Part shown: positions 16,177 to 25,264 of the stretch, piece by piece
How positions within the stretch are numbered: position 1 is the stretch's first letter
How the letters are laid out: every line of letters begins with the position of its first letter
Made by a program: the position numbers and the translations under genes
The notes under the pieces: model-generated
Seen by the model: only the letters and a program-made list of their open reading frames with translations
Told to the model about the DNA's origin: nothing
Databases searched by the model: none
Source: Halomicrobium katesii DSM 19301
GTDB taxonomy: Archaea; Halobacteriota; Halobacteria; Halobacteriales; Haloarculaceae
Assembly: GCF_000379085.1 (NCBI RefSeq)
Contig: NZ_KB905378.1
Coordinates: 1,696,327-1,760,326, forward strand
Direction: 5' to 3'
Length of the DNA: 64,000 nucleotides

Positions 16177-16548
16177 TCAGCCCTCGACGTGATCGTGGAC
16201 CGCCTCCTTGACCGCCCTGCTCTCGACCCTCCCCCCGGAGTCGACCCCGACCAAGAACCCCTCGAACTGGCCCGTAACGAAGTGGTGAGCACGAAGCTCC
16301 TCGAACTCGTGGATCGTACAGTAGAGCTCTCCAGCCCCGAAGAGATCCTCCAGATACTCCTTGGCGATGCCTTCGAGAACGAGGTTCTCGTAGACCGCGT
16401 CGGAAACGGCCTGCGTGTGCTCAGTGAGGTCTTCCCGGACGTACAGCAGTTCGTACCTGTCCTCGTCGTACCAGGCGACGACTCGCAGCGCGTCGCCGAC
16501 GATCGATCCGAGGTCCGACACGAGAGCGGCCTCGTCGTCCATGCCCAT
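16177..16548 (-). CDS. conserved haloarchaeal protein, paralogue of the gene at 49524
   Basis: About 123 residues. It shares a layout with the protein at 49524-49913: an N-terminal VVAWYDEDRYELLYVREDL (compare SVTYFTRANFEQLYLREDL), a middle acidic helix and a C-terminal strand pattern ending GFLVGVDSGG. Both belong to a small haloarchaeal family of unknown function, possibly a sensor-like domain. The start at 16548 is favoured by a TATA-like ATTTGAAGG about 29 bp upstream; a longer start at 16578 is possible. Confidence 0.7.
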   Translation of the reverse strand: MGMDDEAALVSDLGSIVGDALRVVAWYDEDRYELLYVREDLTEHTQAVSDAVYENLVLEGIAKEYLEDLFGAGELYCTIHEFEELRAHHFVTGQFEGFLVGVDSGGRVESRAVKEAVHDHVEG

Positions 16549-16754
16549 GATAATTGATGGCAGTCCACACTCCTTCAAATCAGGGGGTCACTCCGGCGTA
16601 TCGTCGATCGTCCTCTGACCGAGCATACGCTGGCAGATGATCGACGGAGAAAGCGGTCACAGCGGACCGTCTCGTACGGACGGGTGTGCCGTTTCGATGA
16701 GCGTCTATCCCGGTCGGGCGCTCGCCGGAGGCGACGACGCTCCGTGTCGGCGAG

Positions 16755-16910
16755 TCACCGCTGCCACTCGTAGAACCACCACGCTCCGCCCAGCAACATC
16801 AGACCGACGCCGAGCGTCGAGGTCGCCGGTTCGGGGATGACAAACAGGACGAATCCGATCGCCAGCATCGCCACCGGTTCGGCCTCGTCGTAGTACTGAC
16901 TCAGGTCCAT
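16755..16910 (-). CDS. 51-residue membrane protein with PEP-containing tail
   Basis: MDLSQYYDEAEP is followed by a hydrophobic segment (VAMLAIGFVLFVI), the tripeptide PEP, and a second segment (ATSTLGVGLMLLGGAWWF) ending EWQR. The tail resembles a PEP-CTERM sorting signal, but there is no secreted domain in front, so a simple helical hairpin is the safer reading. An alternative start at 16937 would add nine residues. Function unknown. Confidence 0.55.
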   Translation of the reverse strand: MDLSQYYDEAEPVAMLAIGFVLFVIPEPATSTLGVGLMLLGGAWWFYEWQR

Positions 16911-17120
16911 AGTCGACGGTTCGCCGGCCACTGTCATAGTAGTTGACCTCTGTCCGACCGGCGGTGGTCGGCACGCCGACCGCACTGCTGTCGTGCGGTC
17001 GCTCGCATTTGTTTCCGCCAGTGGCAGTGAAATTAGTCGACTCGGGCCTGAAAGCGCACTTCCGGTACCGAGTGACTTTTCGGCGAGAACCGTCCTCAGT
17101 CGAAACACGGTGATTCCGTA

Positions 17121-18425
17121 GTGGTCGATGTCGGCGGTTCGATCGGGCTGTTGCGCGACCGGGAGTTCGCCGCGCTCGCCGGGACCGCGTTCGCGAGGAG
17201 CCAGGCGTACTCGACGATCATCATCGCCCTCGCGCTGTACGCCGACCTGTTCGGCACGACCGGGACCGTCGAGGGGCTGTTCGGAACCGGGTTCGCGCTC
17301 GTCCAGTTGCTCGTCGTCTTGCCGCTGGGTCGACGCATCGACCTGGGCGACTCGAAGCGGTACCTGCTCGTCGGCTTTCTCCTCAATATCGTCGTGTTCG
17401 CGGGGTTCGTCTTCGTCGAGAACGCGATCCACATCGTCCTGATCCGGATGGTCCAGGGGCTGGGTGCGTCGCTCCTGTGGATCACCGGCTCGACGATCGT
17501 CGGCGAGATCAGCCCCGACGGCGAGCGGGGCCAGTGGCTCGGCGCGTACAATCAGTTCGGCTCGATCTCGTCGCTGGCGGGCGACCTCGTGGGCGGGTAC
17601 CTCCTCTTTGCCTACGGCTTCACGCTCACTTACGCCGTCCTCGCCGGGGTCACGCTCGTGGCCTTCGCGCTCGTGTTCCTGTACCTCCGGGACAACCCCG
17701 GCGGTCGGAAAGATCCCGACGAGGCCGGCGGCATCGAGACCTTCCGCCAGCTGCTGGGCCGGCGGATGCTGCGCGCGCTCGTCGTCTTCCGTGTCACGTT
17801 CAGTGTCGGGAAGATGGCGGTCATCATCTTCCTCCCGATCTACGCCCGGACGAGCTTCGGCATCTCCGCGTTCGCCATCGGGTGGATCATGGCCGGCGGG
17901 AAGCTGACGAAGGCGATCACACAGGGGTACGTCGGTGACCTGACCGACCGACTCGGTCGCCACCACTACTTCGTCGCCGTCGGTGCCGGGCTGTACGGCG
18001 TCGGGACCGCGCTGATTCCGCTGGCGGCCTACTTCGAGGGGACCGTGACGCCGATCGAATTCACGGCCTTCGGCGGCACTCAGGCGCTGGGCGGTGCCTT
18101 CTTCGCCCTCTTTGGCGCGTTCTCGATCCTGGGGCTCGCCGACAGTCTCCGCCTGCCGGCGAGCATGGCGCTGTTCGTCGAGGAGGCCGAGGCCTACGAC
18201 GCCGTCGCCTCCAGTTTCTCCCTGCGCTCGATCTCCTGGAAGGTCGGGCAGGTGACGGGTCCGGTCCTGATCGGCGCGATCAAAGAGCTCGTCTCGCCCG
18301 AAGCGGCGTTTCTCGCCGCCGCGGGGTTCCTCGGCTTCGCGACGGTCGTCTTCGTCGGGATGAGCGTCCGGGCGCGGCGAGCCCAGACCCCGGTGGCGAC
18401 CCCCGGCGACTATAGTAACAATTGA
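17121..18425 (+). CDS. major facilitator superfamily transporter
   Basis: 434 residues with about twelve hydrophobic helices. The loop after helix 2 (GRRIDLGDSKRYLLVG) and the equivalent one in the second half (GYVGDLTDRLGRHHYF) match the MFS loop signature. A drug or metabolite exporter is likely; the substrate is unknown. It starts with GTG at 17121, as no ATG precedes the first helix. The last codons (tyrosine, serine, two asparagines and the TGA stop) come from the left end of an inserted element at 18410, so the original C-terminus has been replaced. Confidence 0.88.
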   Translation: MVDVGGSIGLLRDREFAALAGTAFARSQAYSTIIIALALYADLFGTTGTVEGLFGTGFALVQLLVVLPLGRRIDLGDSKRYLLVGFLLNIVVFAGFVFVENAIHIVLIRMVQGLGASLLWITGSTIVGEISPDGERGQWLGAYNQFGSISSLAGDLVGGYLLFAYGFTLTYAVLAGVTLVAFALVFLYLRDNPGGRKDPDEAGGIETFRQLLGRRMLRALVVFRVTFSVGKMAVIIFLPIYARTSFGISAFAIGWIMAGGKLTKAITQGYVGDLTDRLGRHHYFVAVGAGLYGVGTALIPLAAYFEGTVTPIEFTAFGGTQALGGAFFALFGAFSILGLADSLRLPASMALFVEEAEAYDAVASSFSLRSISWKVGQVTGPVLIGAIKELVSPEAAFLAAAGFLGFATVVFVGMSVRARRAQTPVATPGDYSNN

Positions 18426-18577
18426 TACGGATTATTGTAGCGATTTACCGGTGATCGTCTACTCCGTGGCGACGATCACCGGTAAGCAACTACAATAAAC
18501 CGTATGAAACGATTTACACACCGATCGCACTGCGGTCGTGCGATCGGGTGTGCATTGATTTTCAATGGCTACTATAG
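18410..18577. mobile_element. outer MITE-like element (CTATAGTA ends), interrupted by a second element
   Basis: Ends CTATAGTAACAATTGA and TTTTCAATGGCTACTATAG are near-perfect reverse complements. Without the nested element (18426-18504) and one TGA it is 86 bp and matches the copy at 49381-49466 in reverse at about 80 of 86 positions. The terminal TATA makes a TA target duplication possible. It lies across the 3' end of the MFS gene. Confidence 0.8.
18426..18504. mobile_element. MITE-like element, family A subtype 2 (79 bp), nested
   Basis: TACGG...CCGTA ends with TGA on both sides (18423-18425 and 18505-18507). The uninterrupted outer element at 49 kb shows the empty site (CAATTGAAACG in reverse), which proves the 3-bp duplication. 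The left TGA serves as the stop of the MFS gene. Confidence 0.88.
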
Positions 18578-18590
18578 GCCAGCGGCCTCG

Positions 18591-19688
18591 CTACTGGAAC
18601 GCCCGCTGGTACTGTGCCGGCGGTTCGTTGCGGTCGCCAGCGCCGAGTTCGCGGGCGGCGTGGAGACCGAAGTAGGGGTTCCGGAGGAACTCCCGGCCGA
18701 CGATAGCCAGATCCGCCCGGTCGTTGCGGACGATCGCGTCGGCCTGCTGGGCCGTCGTGATCCCGCCGACGGTCCCGACGGCGACGCCGGAACTGTTCTC
18801 GCGGACGTGTTCGGCCAGCGAGAGCTGGAAGTTCGGCCCCACCCAGTCGGGAGCCGATTCGGGGACGATGCCGCCGCTGGAGACGTCGATCAGGTCCGCG
18901 CCGTCGTCGGCGAGTGCGTCCGCGAGGCGGGCCGACTGCTCGACCGTCCACGACTCGCGGTCGGGGAGCCAGTCCGTCCCGGAGAGCCGGACGAACACCG
19001 GGCGGTCGTCGGGCCAGACCGATCTGACCGCTCGCGTTACCTCTCGGACGATCCGAGCGCGGTTCTCGAAGTTCCCGCCGTACTCGTCGGTCCGGTCGTT
19101 GGTGACCGGCGAGAGGAACTCGTGGAGGAGGTAGCCGTGGGCCGCGTGGACCTCCGCGACGAGGAACCCCGCGTCACGGGCACGTTCGGCGGCCGCGCGG
19201 AACGAGTCGACGATCCCCTCGATCTCGTCGACCGAGAGGCGATCGGTCGCCGGGGGCTCGTCGTCGTGGGGCCACGGTCGATCGGTCGGGCCGACGACCT
19301 CCCAGCCGCCCTCGTCGGGCGAGAGCGGGGCGCTACCCTCCCAGGGACGGCTCTTCGAGGCTTTGCGGCCGGCGTGGGCCAACTGGATGCCCGGCACCGC
19401 GCCCTGCGAGCGGACGAACGCCGTCGTCTCTTGAAGCGCCGCGGCGTGTTCGTCGCTCCAGATGCCGAGATCCTCGGGCGTGATCCGACCGCGGGGTTCG
19501 ACGGCCGTCGCTTCGGCCATCACGAGGCCCGCACCGCCGACGGCCCGCGAACCCAGGTGGACGAGGTGCCACGGCGTCGCGACCCCGTCCCGATCTTCGA
19601 CGGAGTACTGACACATCGGGGAAACCATCAGCCGATTCGGAAGTTCCGTCTCCCGTAGCTCCAGGGGCGTCAAGAGGTCTGCTGTCAT
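18591..19688 (-). CDS. NADH:flavin oxidoreductase, old yellow enzyme family (YqjM-like)
   Basis: 365-residue FMN TIM barrel. Diagnostic parts are LMVSPMCQYSVEDRDG at the start (the YqjM-class cysteine), QLAHAGRKASK, and VHAAHGYLLHEFLSPVTN. It reduces activated alkenes and quinone-like electrophiles using NAD(P)H. The gene follows the ring-cleaving dioxygenase on the same strand by 78 bp, and the two probably act together on aromatic or quinone stress compounds. Its 3' end abuts the outer MITE. Confidence 0.92.
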   Translation of the reverse strand: MTADLLTPLELRETELPNRLMVSPMCQYSVEDRDGVATPWHLVHLGSRAVGGAGLVMAEATAVEPRGRITPEDLGIWSDEHAAALQETTAFVRSQGAVPGIQLAHAGRKASKSRPWEGSAPLSPDEGGWEVVGPTDRPWPHDDEPPATDRLSVDEIEGIVDSFRAAAERARDAGFLVAEVHAAHGYLLHEFLSPVTNDRTDEYGGNFENRARIVREVTRAVRSVWPDDRPVFVRLSGTDWLPDRESWTVEQSARLADALADDGADLIDVSSGGIVPESAPDWVGPNFQLSLAEHVRENSSGVAVGTVGGITTAQQADAIVRNDRADLAIVGREFLRNPYFGLHAARELGAGDRNEPPAQYQRAFQ

Positions 19689-19766
19689 CGTCCGCGCTTG
19701 GTCGTCCAGTAGAAAACAGTTTGCGATATATGACAGCGTAAACGATCGACGACCGTGTCGCCCGTA

Positions 19767-20807
19767 TCAGTCTTCCGCCGCGGCGGACTCGCCGCGGGGG
19801 ACCGTCACGTCGGTCAACGCGGCCTCGATCGCCTCGCGGCGGTCCTCGAACTCCCCGGGGAGGACGAGACGGCCGCCCAGGTCGTCGAGCGGTTCGTCGT
19901 CGGTGTACCCCGGTCCGCTGGTCGCCAACTCGAACAGGATCCCCGCGTGCTCCCGGAAGTACACTGAGCGGAACCAGTGACGGTCGATCTGGGCGGTCGG
20001 GCGCAGTCCGGCCGACTGGACGGCCTGGCGCATCGCCTCCTGGTCCGCGTCGGTGGGCGTCTGGAAGGCGACGTGGTGGACCGTCCCGTGGCCCTGGCGA
20101 CCGCTCTCGATCGTCGGCAGCACGTCGACGTACCGGCCGACGGTCCCCGCTGCCTCGAATCGGATCCGCTCGTCGCCCGGCGTGTCGCCCTGGGCCGCTT
20201 CGGTGTCGCTCCGTTCCAGTCCCATCGTCTCCAGTAGCTCCATCGTCGGCTGGGGATCGGCGACCCACAGCGTCACCGAGTGAAAGCCCCGGATCGCCGC
20301 CCGCTCGGGGACGAACTCGGTCCAAGGGACCGTCGGGTCGTCGTCGGGGATCTCGACGGCGACGAGTTCGACCGGGAGCCCGTCCGGGTCCCGGAAGGGG
20401 AGGACCGTCTCCGCTCGCGGTTCGTCACCGCTCGCGCTGTCCGAGGCGCGTTGCGCCTCGCCGCCGAAGCGCTCGACGCGGTCGTCGTAGTCGACGCCGT
20501 ACTCCTCGAAGCGATCCTCCCAGTAGTCGAGGCTTCCCTCGGGGACTCGAAACGCCGTCCGAGAGACCTGCCCGGAGCCGACCTTTCCCTGGCGGAGGTT
20601 CTCCCAGGGGAAGAAGGTCATACTCGTGCCGGGCGTCCCCTCGGCGTCAGCGAAGAAGAAGTGGTACGTCTCGGGGTCGTCCTGGTTGATCGATCGCTTG
20701 ACGAGGCGGAGTCCGAGCGTCTCGACCCAGAAATCGAGGTTCCGCTGGGGATCGCCCGCGATGCAGGTCACGTGGTGGATGCCGGGTGTCGGCGATACGT
20801 CTGCCAT
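19767..20807 (-). CDS. ring-cleaving dioxygenase, VOC/glyoxalase fold (MhqO-like)
   Basis: 346 residues with two vicinal-oxygen-chelate halves. Candidate metal ligands are His in GIHHVTCIAGD, His in VHHVAFQTP and Glu in ILFELATSGPGY. Members cleave hydroquinone-type rings and protect against quinones. The start MADVSPTPGIHHV at 20807 is normal for the family. Its pairing with the OYE-type reductase suggests an electrophile detoxification unit; no regulator is adjacent. Confidence 0.88.
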   Translation of the reverse strand: MADVSPTPGIHHVTCIAGDPQRNLDFWVETLGLRLVKRSINQDDPETYHFFFADAEGTPGTSMTFFPWENLRQGKVGSGQVSRTAFRVPEGSLDYWEDRFEEYGVDYDDRVERFGGEAQRASDSASGDEPRAETVLPFRDPDGLPVELVAVEIPDDDPTVPWTEFVPERAAIRGFHSVTLWVADPQPTMELLETMGLERSDTEAAQGDTPGDERIRFEAAGTVGRYVDVLPTIESGRQGHGTVHHVAFQTPTDADQEAMRQAVQSAGLRPTAQIDRHWFRSVYFREHAGILFELATSGPGYTDDEPLDDLGGRLVLPGEFEDRREAIEAALTDVTVPRGESAAAED

Positions 20808-20904
20808 GTCTTCCGGTACGCGTCGAAACTACTTGAGTGCGTGCTGACACCAGTGTTACCGGGCGACGCGTCGGCGTTGCACGTCGGCCGCGGTCAGAGC
20901 GAAC

Positions 20905-22221
20905 TCACCCGTCGACGAAGAACTCCGGCTGTTCGAACGACTCCGCTTCCCCTTCCACGTCGAGCACGTCCAGCGCCGTCACGACCGCGCCGGTGCCGAC
21001 CTCGTCGGCGAGGTTGGGCTGGGTGCGGCCCTCGTCGCCGGAGATCAGTTCCTTCACGTAGAGTCCGCCGGCCCCGTGGACCTCGATGTCGGCGTGGCGG
21101 GCGTCGTCGAGTTCGCCCGAGATGTCGTACACGTCGCGAGTCCGGGTGATGTCGGCACGACGGTGGTCGACGCGCTGGGGGGTGCGCTGTTCGATCGTCG
21201 CGCCGTCGATCGCTGCGAAGGCGTCGTCGAGCGTCGCCTCCTCGATCGGCTCGTCGAACGCCACCTCCATGCGGTAGGTCTTGGAGGCCTCGTGTTCCTT
21301 GACGCGGGCGACCATGTCGTGGGTCGCGCGCCGGAGCCCCTCGACCTCGACCTTGCCGTCGGCGAAGTCGTTGACCTCCGCTTCGAGGGCGTCGGTGTCG
21401 ACATCCCGCCGTCGTGGCTCCTTGATTTCGATGACGAACGGACGACCGCCCCCGAGCATCAGGGCGTCAACGTCTTCGCGCCCGGCCCCGTGAAAGACCG
21501 CCTCCGCGCCGTCCATCGCGTCGAGGACGACCGGCGCGGACAGTTGCTCGACGCTCTCGGGGTACCGATAGCCGGTGCCGTCACAGCCCGAACACTCCGC
21601 GCCGCGCTTGAGCCCGGTCGCGCCACACTCGTTGCAGGGCCACTTCGTCTGTGGGATGTCCCGTTCGAGCTTCCGGTAGCGTCCGTAGACGAACGCGGAG
21701 TTGACCTGCACGTCGATCTCGTCGGTCGCGAGGTCGATCGTCAGCTGTACGTCCGGGCGCTCGAAATCGACTTCCCCACCGCTCAGGTCGCCGACGCGGC
21801 GGCCGACCTCGCGGTTGAACTCCGTCTTGAGCTGTTCGCCGGCGAAGGCCTCGCGGTCGTCGTGGTCGGCGTCGGGCTCGCTGCCGTCCAGTCCCACGTC
21901 CTCTCGAAGCAGCTGGTCGTTCTCCTCCAGCAGCGGCGGCACCCGAGTGCCGAGCTGGTAGGTAGCGAACTCGTAGCCCTGGACCGCGGCCGCGGCTCGC
22001 TCGGCCAGTTCGTCGAACCGCGCGGTCTCGCCCTCGCAGATCCAGCAGTCTTCGGGCGGGTCGTAGGGCTCGTCGTCGTCGAGCGCGATCGTCGTCCGCA
22101 GCGCCCGACCGCGCTCGGTGTTCGTCAGGCCGAAGCTCCGCTCGGCGAACAGCCGGCCCAGACAGGAGTCACAGAGCGGGCCGGTCGCGACGGCGGCCCG
22201 AGCGTCGTCGAGGAGTGTCAT
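20905..22221 (-). CDS. pus10: tRNA pseudouridine(54/55) synthase Pus10
   Basis: 438 residues. N-terminal zinc-binding CDSC (about residues 18-21) and CWIC pairs are followed by a THUMP-like region and a further CNEC...CSGC zinc ribbon. The catalytic domain contains the active-site aspartate in GAGREDVDALMLGGGRPFV. In archaea Pus10 makes Psi54 and Psi55 of the tRNA T-loop. It starts 45 bp after the GtrA stop and may be the last gene of the sulfatase-gtrA transcript. Confidence 0.95.
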   Translation of the reverse strand: MTLLDDARAAVATGPLCDSCLGRLFAERSFGLTNTERGRALRTTIALDDDEPYDPPEDCWICEGETARFDELAERAAAAVQGYEFATYQLGTRVPPLLEENDQLLREDVGLDGSEPDADHDDREAFAGEQLKTEFNREVGRRVGDLSGGEVDFERPDVQLTIDLATDEIDVQVNSAFVYGRYRKLERDIPQTKWPCNECGATGLKRGAECSGCDGTGYRYPESVEQLSAPVVLDAMDGAEAVFHGAGREDVDALMLGGGRPFVIEIKEPRRRDVDTDALEAEVNDFADGKVEVEGLRRATHDMVARVKEHEASKTYRMEVAFDEPIEEATLDDAFAAIDGATIEQRTPQRVDHRRADITRTRDVYDISGELDDARHADIEVHGAGGLYVKELISGDEGRTQPNLADEVGTGAVVTALDVLDVEGEAESFEQPEFFVDG

Positions 22222-22266
22222 TGCCGGAGAGTCGTCGCCGCGGCGTAATTCAGTTTCGGACGCTCG

Positions 22267-22695
22267 CTACGCCTGCCCCCACGTCCAGCGGGCGTCGAGG
22301 ACGTACCGATAGACACCGCTGATCACGATAGCGATCCCGTTGGCGACCAGGTAGAGCAGACTGCCCCACTCGACGAGGGCGTAGAGGATCCCGAGTTGGA
22401 TCGGGATCGCCGAGCCACGGACGACGTTCGTCTTGAGCAAGCCGGCGAAGAACTCGCGCCGACCGGTGTTCTGCGTCGCCTCGAACGTCCAGGCGTTGTT
22501 GAGGACGTACTGGAAGATGATCGTGATCTCGATGGCGATGGCCGCGCCGACGAGGTAGTTCAGTTCGCCGAACGTGACGAAGATCCACAGCAACACCTGC
22601 TGGACGCCGGCCGCGACGGTCCCGACGGCGACGAACCGCCGCAGCTGGAGGGCGAGCGGACCGCTATGGAGGTTGCGAAGCAGGTTCCGGACCAT
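22267..22695 (-). CDS. GtrA family membrane protein
   Basis: 142 residues with four hydrophobic helices; the QLRRFVAVGTVAAGVQQVLLW opening and FQYVLNNAWTFEA loop are typical of GtrA. The family is thought to move lipid-linked sugars across the membrane. It begins one base after the sulfatase stop, so the two are cotranscribed and a cell-surface glycan role is likely. Confidence 0.9.
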   Translation of the reverse strand: MVRNLLRNLHSGPLALQLRRFVAVGTVAAGVQQVLLWIFVTFGELNYLVGAAIAIEITIIFQYVLNNAWTFEATQNTGRREFFAGLLKTNVVRGSAIPIQLGILYALVEWGSLLYLVANGIAIVISGVYRYVLDARWTWGQA

Positions 22696-24126
22696 CTACT
22701 TGTAGCCGAGCGCCTCCAGTCTGGCGTCCAGATCCTCGTCCATCTCGTCGTCGGCCTCGCTTTGCTCTGCCGCGTGCAGCAGGTCTGCGTGGGCGTCGAC
22801 GAGGGGCTCGAACGCCTCGATTACGGCCCTGGCCTCGGCGTCGGGACCGTCGGAGCGGTCGTCCTGTTGGCCGGGGTCCGAGGGCCGGTGGTACAGCTCC
22901 CGGTCGCCGGTGTCGACGTTCTCGATGTAACTCCAGTCGCGATCGCGGACGCTGACGAGGAGGTCGCCGTCGTCGAGCGATCGCGGGATGGGCTGGTCGG
23001 TGACGTCCTCGCCCCGGACCGTGACCGAGACGACCGGCTCGTCGGCCGGTTCCTCGCCGTCGAGGACGGCGGGGGCGAGCGAGTCCCCGCGCCACTCCGC
23101 TGGCGGGGAGACGCCCGCGAGGTCTGCCACCGTCGGTGGGAGCGAGTCGAGACCGACCTGTCTCTCGACGCGCCGACTCTCTGCGCCCGGTACGTCGACG
23201 ATCAGCGGCACGCGGATCAGCTCGTCGTACAGCTTCGGGTAGTGGGCGAGGTGGCCGTGGTCCTGGAACTCCTCGCCGTGGTCGCCGGCCAGTACGACGG
23301 CGGTGTCGTCGTCGTGGCCGTGTTCCGACAGCGCGTCGAGCACTCGTCCGAGGCTGTCGTCGACCTGCCGGACGGCGCTCTGATAGAGCGTCCTGAGATT
23401 GCCAAGCGTCCGGTCGCCGACCTCCCAGCCCAGCCCGGCGTGGAGGTGCGCCAGGACCATCCGGTGGGTCCCGAAGCGGTCGGCAGACACCTCCCGGATG
23501 TACCGCGGGGCCGGGACGTACGGCGTGTGGGCGTCCATGTAGTGGATCCACAGGAAGAACGGCTCAGAGGCCGATTCGAGGAACGAGGTCGCCCCCTGTT
23601 CCACGTCGAACATCCGCGAGGTGTCGAGGAACGGACGGTGGCTGTCCGCCGACGAGAGCCACGAGCGGGCGCGGCGAAACGGCGAGGTCGCCAGCTGGAG
23701 CCAGGCCTCCACGGTCGGATGGGTCGCGAGATAGCGGCTGTAGATGCTGGAGCCCACGCTGGCGACGAAGGAGTCGAACTCGTCGAAGCCGTCGTCGTAC
23801 CCCCAGTGTTCGGTCAGGAATCCGTTGGCGGCGTTGAAACCGCCGGTGTCGAAGCCCGCGTCCGAGAGCGTCTCAGCGAGCGTCTCGACGTCCGAGACGC
23901 CGATCTGGCCGTCGTCGGCGAACACCGGCGAGGAGGCCAACATCGAGGGAAACGAGAAGGGGGTCCAGTTTCCGTTGGCGAAGGCGCGCTCGAAGACCGT
24001 CCCCCGCTGGGCGAGTTCGTCCATGACGGGTGTGTGGCGGTCGCTGTCGTACGGACCGATGGCGTCCGCACGGAGCGAGTCGACCGTGACGAGGACGACG
24101 TTCGAGACGCCGGTTTCGGAGTGCAT
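22696..24126 (-). CDS. sulfatase-fold hydrolase or phosphotransferase (alkaline phosphatase superfamily)
   Basis: 476 residues. The metal site at the N-terminus is VVLVTVDSLRAD (Asp16) and the second half of the site is LAGDHGEEFQDH. The nucleophile position holds threonine (Thr55 in GNWTPFSFPS), not the Cys/Ser of classical sulfatases, so activity may resemble phosphoglycerol-transferase-type enzymes. There is no signal peptide or membrane helix, so it may be cytosolic. Its coupling to gtrA suggests glycan or lipid modification at the cell surface. Confidence 0.85.
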   Translation of the reverse strand: MHSETGVSNVVLVTVDSLRADAIGPYDSDRHTPVMDELAQRGTVFERAFANGNWTPFSFPSMLASSPVFADDGQIGVSDVETLAETLSDAGFDTGGFNAANGFLTEHWGYDDGFDEFDSFVASVGSSIYSRYLATHPTVEAWLQLATSPFRRARSWLSSADSHRPFLDTSRMFDVEQGATSFLESASEPFFLWIHYMDAHTPYVPAPRYIREVSADRFGTHRMVLAHLHAGLGWEVGDRTLGNLRTLYQSAVRQVDDSLGRVLDALSEHGHDDDTAVVLAGDHGEEFQDHGHLAHYPKLYDELIRVPLIVDVPGAESRRVERQVGLDSLPPTVADLAGVSPPAEWRGDSLAPAVLDGEEPADEPVVSVTVRGEDVTDQPIPRSLDDGDLLVSVRDRDWSYIENVDTGDRELYHRPSDPGQQDDRSDGPDAEARAVIEAFEPLVDAHADLLHAAEQSEADDEMDEDLDARLEALGYK

Positions 24127-24375
24127 AGGTGAGACGTGTCGCGACCGCCGGCGGCCGCAGTGGCCCGCTGCGAGCGAGCCAAGAGACGAGCGACGGCAGC
24201 CGACGGGCTAGCTCTGTCTAGTAACACGTGGAAACGGACTTTACCGTTCCGGTCCGCGCCACTACCCGTCATTCGGCCGTCACTTGCTCGTCGGCAACGA
24301 GACGGAGCCGATCGAACGGGCAAGTCGATCACCGTGGATCGGTGCGTTCATTATCGCGAGGGTGGCGGATGTGGT

Positions 24376-25197
24376 ATGAACGTCGACGACGCCGTCGTCG
24401 CCGCGCTCGTCGGGCTGGCACAGGGCGTCCTCGAATGGTTGCCCGTCTCCAGTGAGGGGAGCGTGGCGATCCTCGTCACCGCGCTCACCGGCTCGACGCC
24501 GGCCGTGGCGACGCAGCTCGCGCTGTTCGTCCACGCCGGCACCGCGTGCTCGGCGCTGGCGTACTACCGGACTGAAGTCGGGACGGTGCTCGCTTCGCTG
24601 CGGGAGTGGTCCCCCCGGACCGCGTTCGAGGACGACACGGCGGACCTCTCCTTTCTCGTCCTCGCGACGCTGGCGACGGGCGTGACCGGGCTGCCGGCTC
24701 TGCTGGTCTTAGAGACCGTCGTCTCGGAGCTGACCGGCGGCGCGTTCGTCGTCCTCGTCGGGGGCCTGCTGGTCCTGACGGGACTGCTCCAGCGGTTCGC
24801 CGCCTGGGTGTCGCTGGGCACGAGCGAGACGCCCGACTGGCTCGACGCCGTGCTGGTGGGCGGGTTGCAGGGAATCGCGATCCTTCCGGGAATCTCCCGG
24901 TCGGGGACGACCGTCAGCGCGTTGCTGTTGCGCGGCCACGAGGGCGAGTCGTCGCTCCGACTTTCCTTCCTGCTGTCGATCCCGGCGGCCCTCGGCGCGA
25001 ACGCGATCGTCGTCCTCAGAGACGGCGTCCCGGTCGTCTCACCGGCGGCCGCCGCGGCCGCGCTGGCGGTGAGTGCGGTGGCTGGCTACCTCACGGTCGG
25101 GGCGCTCGTCAGTCTCGTCCGGCGCGTTCCCTTCTGGGCAGTCTGTGTCGGCTTCGGCGGACTCGCGATGCTGGGCGGTGGCCTGCTACTGGTCTGA
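24376..25197 (+). CDS. uppP: undecaprenyl-diphosphatase UppP (BacA) family
   Basis: 273-residue integral membrane protein. The two signature motifs are present: GVLEWLPVSSEG (Glu20, Ser25-Ser26-Glu27) and GIAILPGISRSGTTVS (Arg175). In bacteria it recycles undecaprenyl diphosphate; in archaea the natural substrate is probably dolichyl diphosphate from N-glycosylation. The TATA-like TTCATTATCG 26 bp upstream supports the ATG at 24376. Confidence 0.92.
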   Translation: MNVDDAVVAALVGLAQGVLEWLPVSSEGSVAILVTALTGSTPAVATQLALFVHAGTACSALAYYRTEVGTVLASLREWSPRTAFEDDTADLSFLVLATLATGVTGLPALLVLETVVSELTGGAFVVLVGGLLVLTGLLQRFAAWVSLGTSETPDWLDAVLVGGLQGIAILPGISRSGTTVSALLLRGHEGESSLRLSFLLSIPAALGANAIVVLRDGVPVVSPAAAAAALAVSAVAGYLTVGALVSLVRRVPFWAVCVGFGGLAMLGGGLLLV

Positions 25198-25239
25198 CGG
25201 CCACGACCGGCGACGAGGGAAGGTGTCGGCCTGAAGGAC

Positions 25240-25246
25240 TTATATA
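25240..25246 (+). promoter_or_regulatory. TATA box of the first cheF gene
   Basis: TTATATA sits 22-25 bp upstream of the GTG at 25265, favouring that GTG over the ATG at 25280 as a leaderless start. Confidence 0.6.
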
Positions 25247-25264
25247 CCGGTAAACGCAACGTTC

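Noticed and set aside
18504-18600. Short open frame starting MKRFTHRSHC, also seen near 49454
   Set aside because: The shared peptide comes from two copies of the same non-coding MITE-like element, not from a conserved gene.
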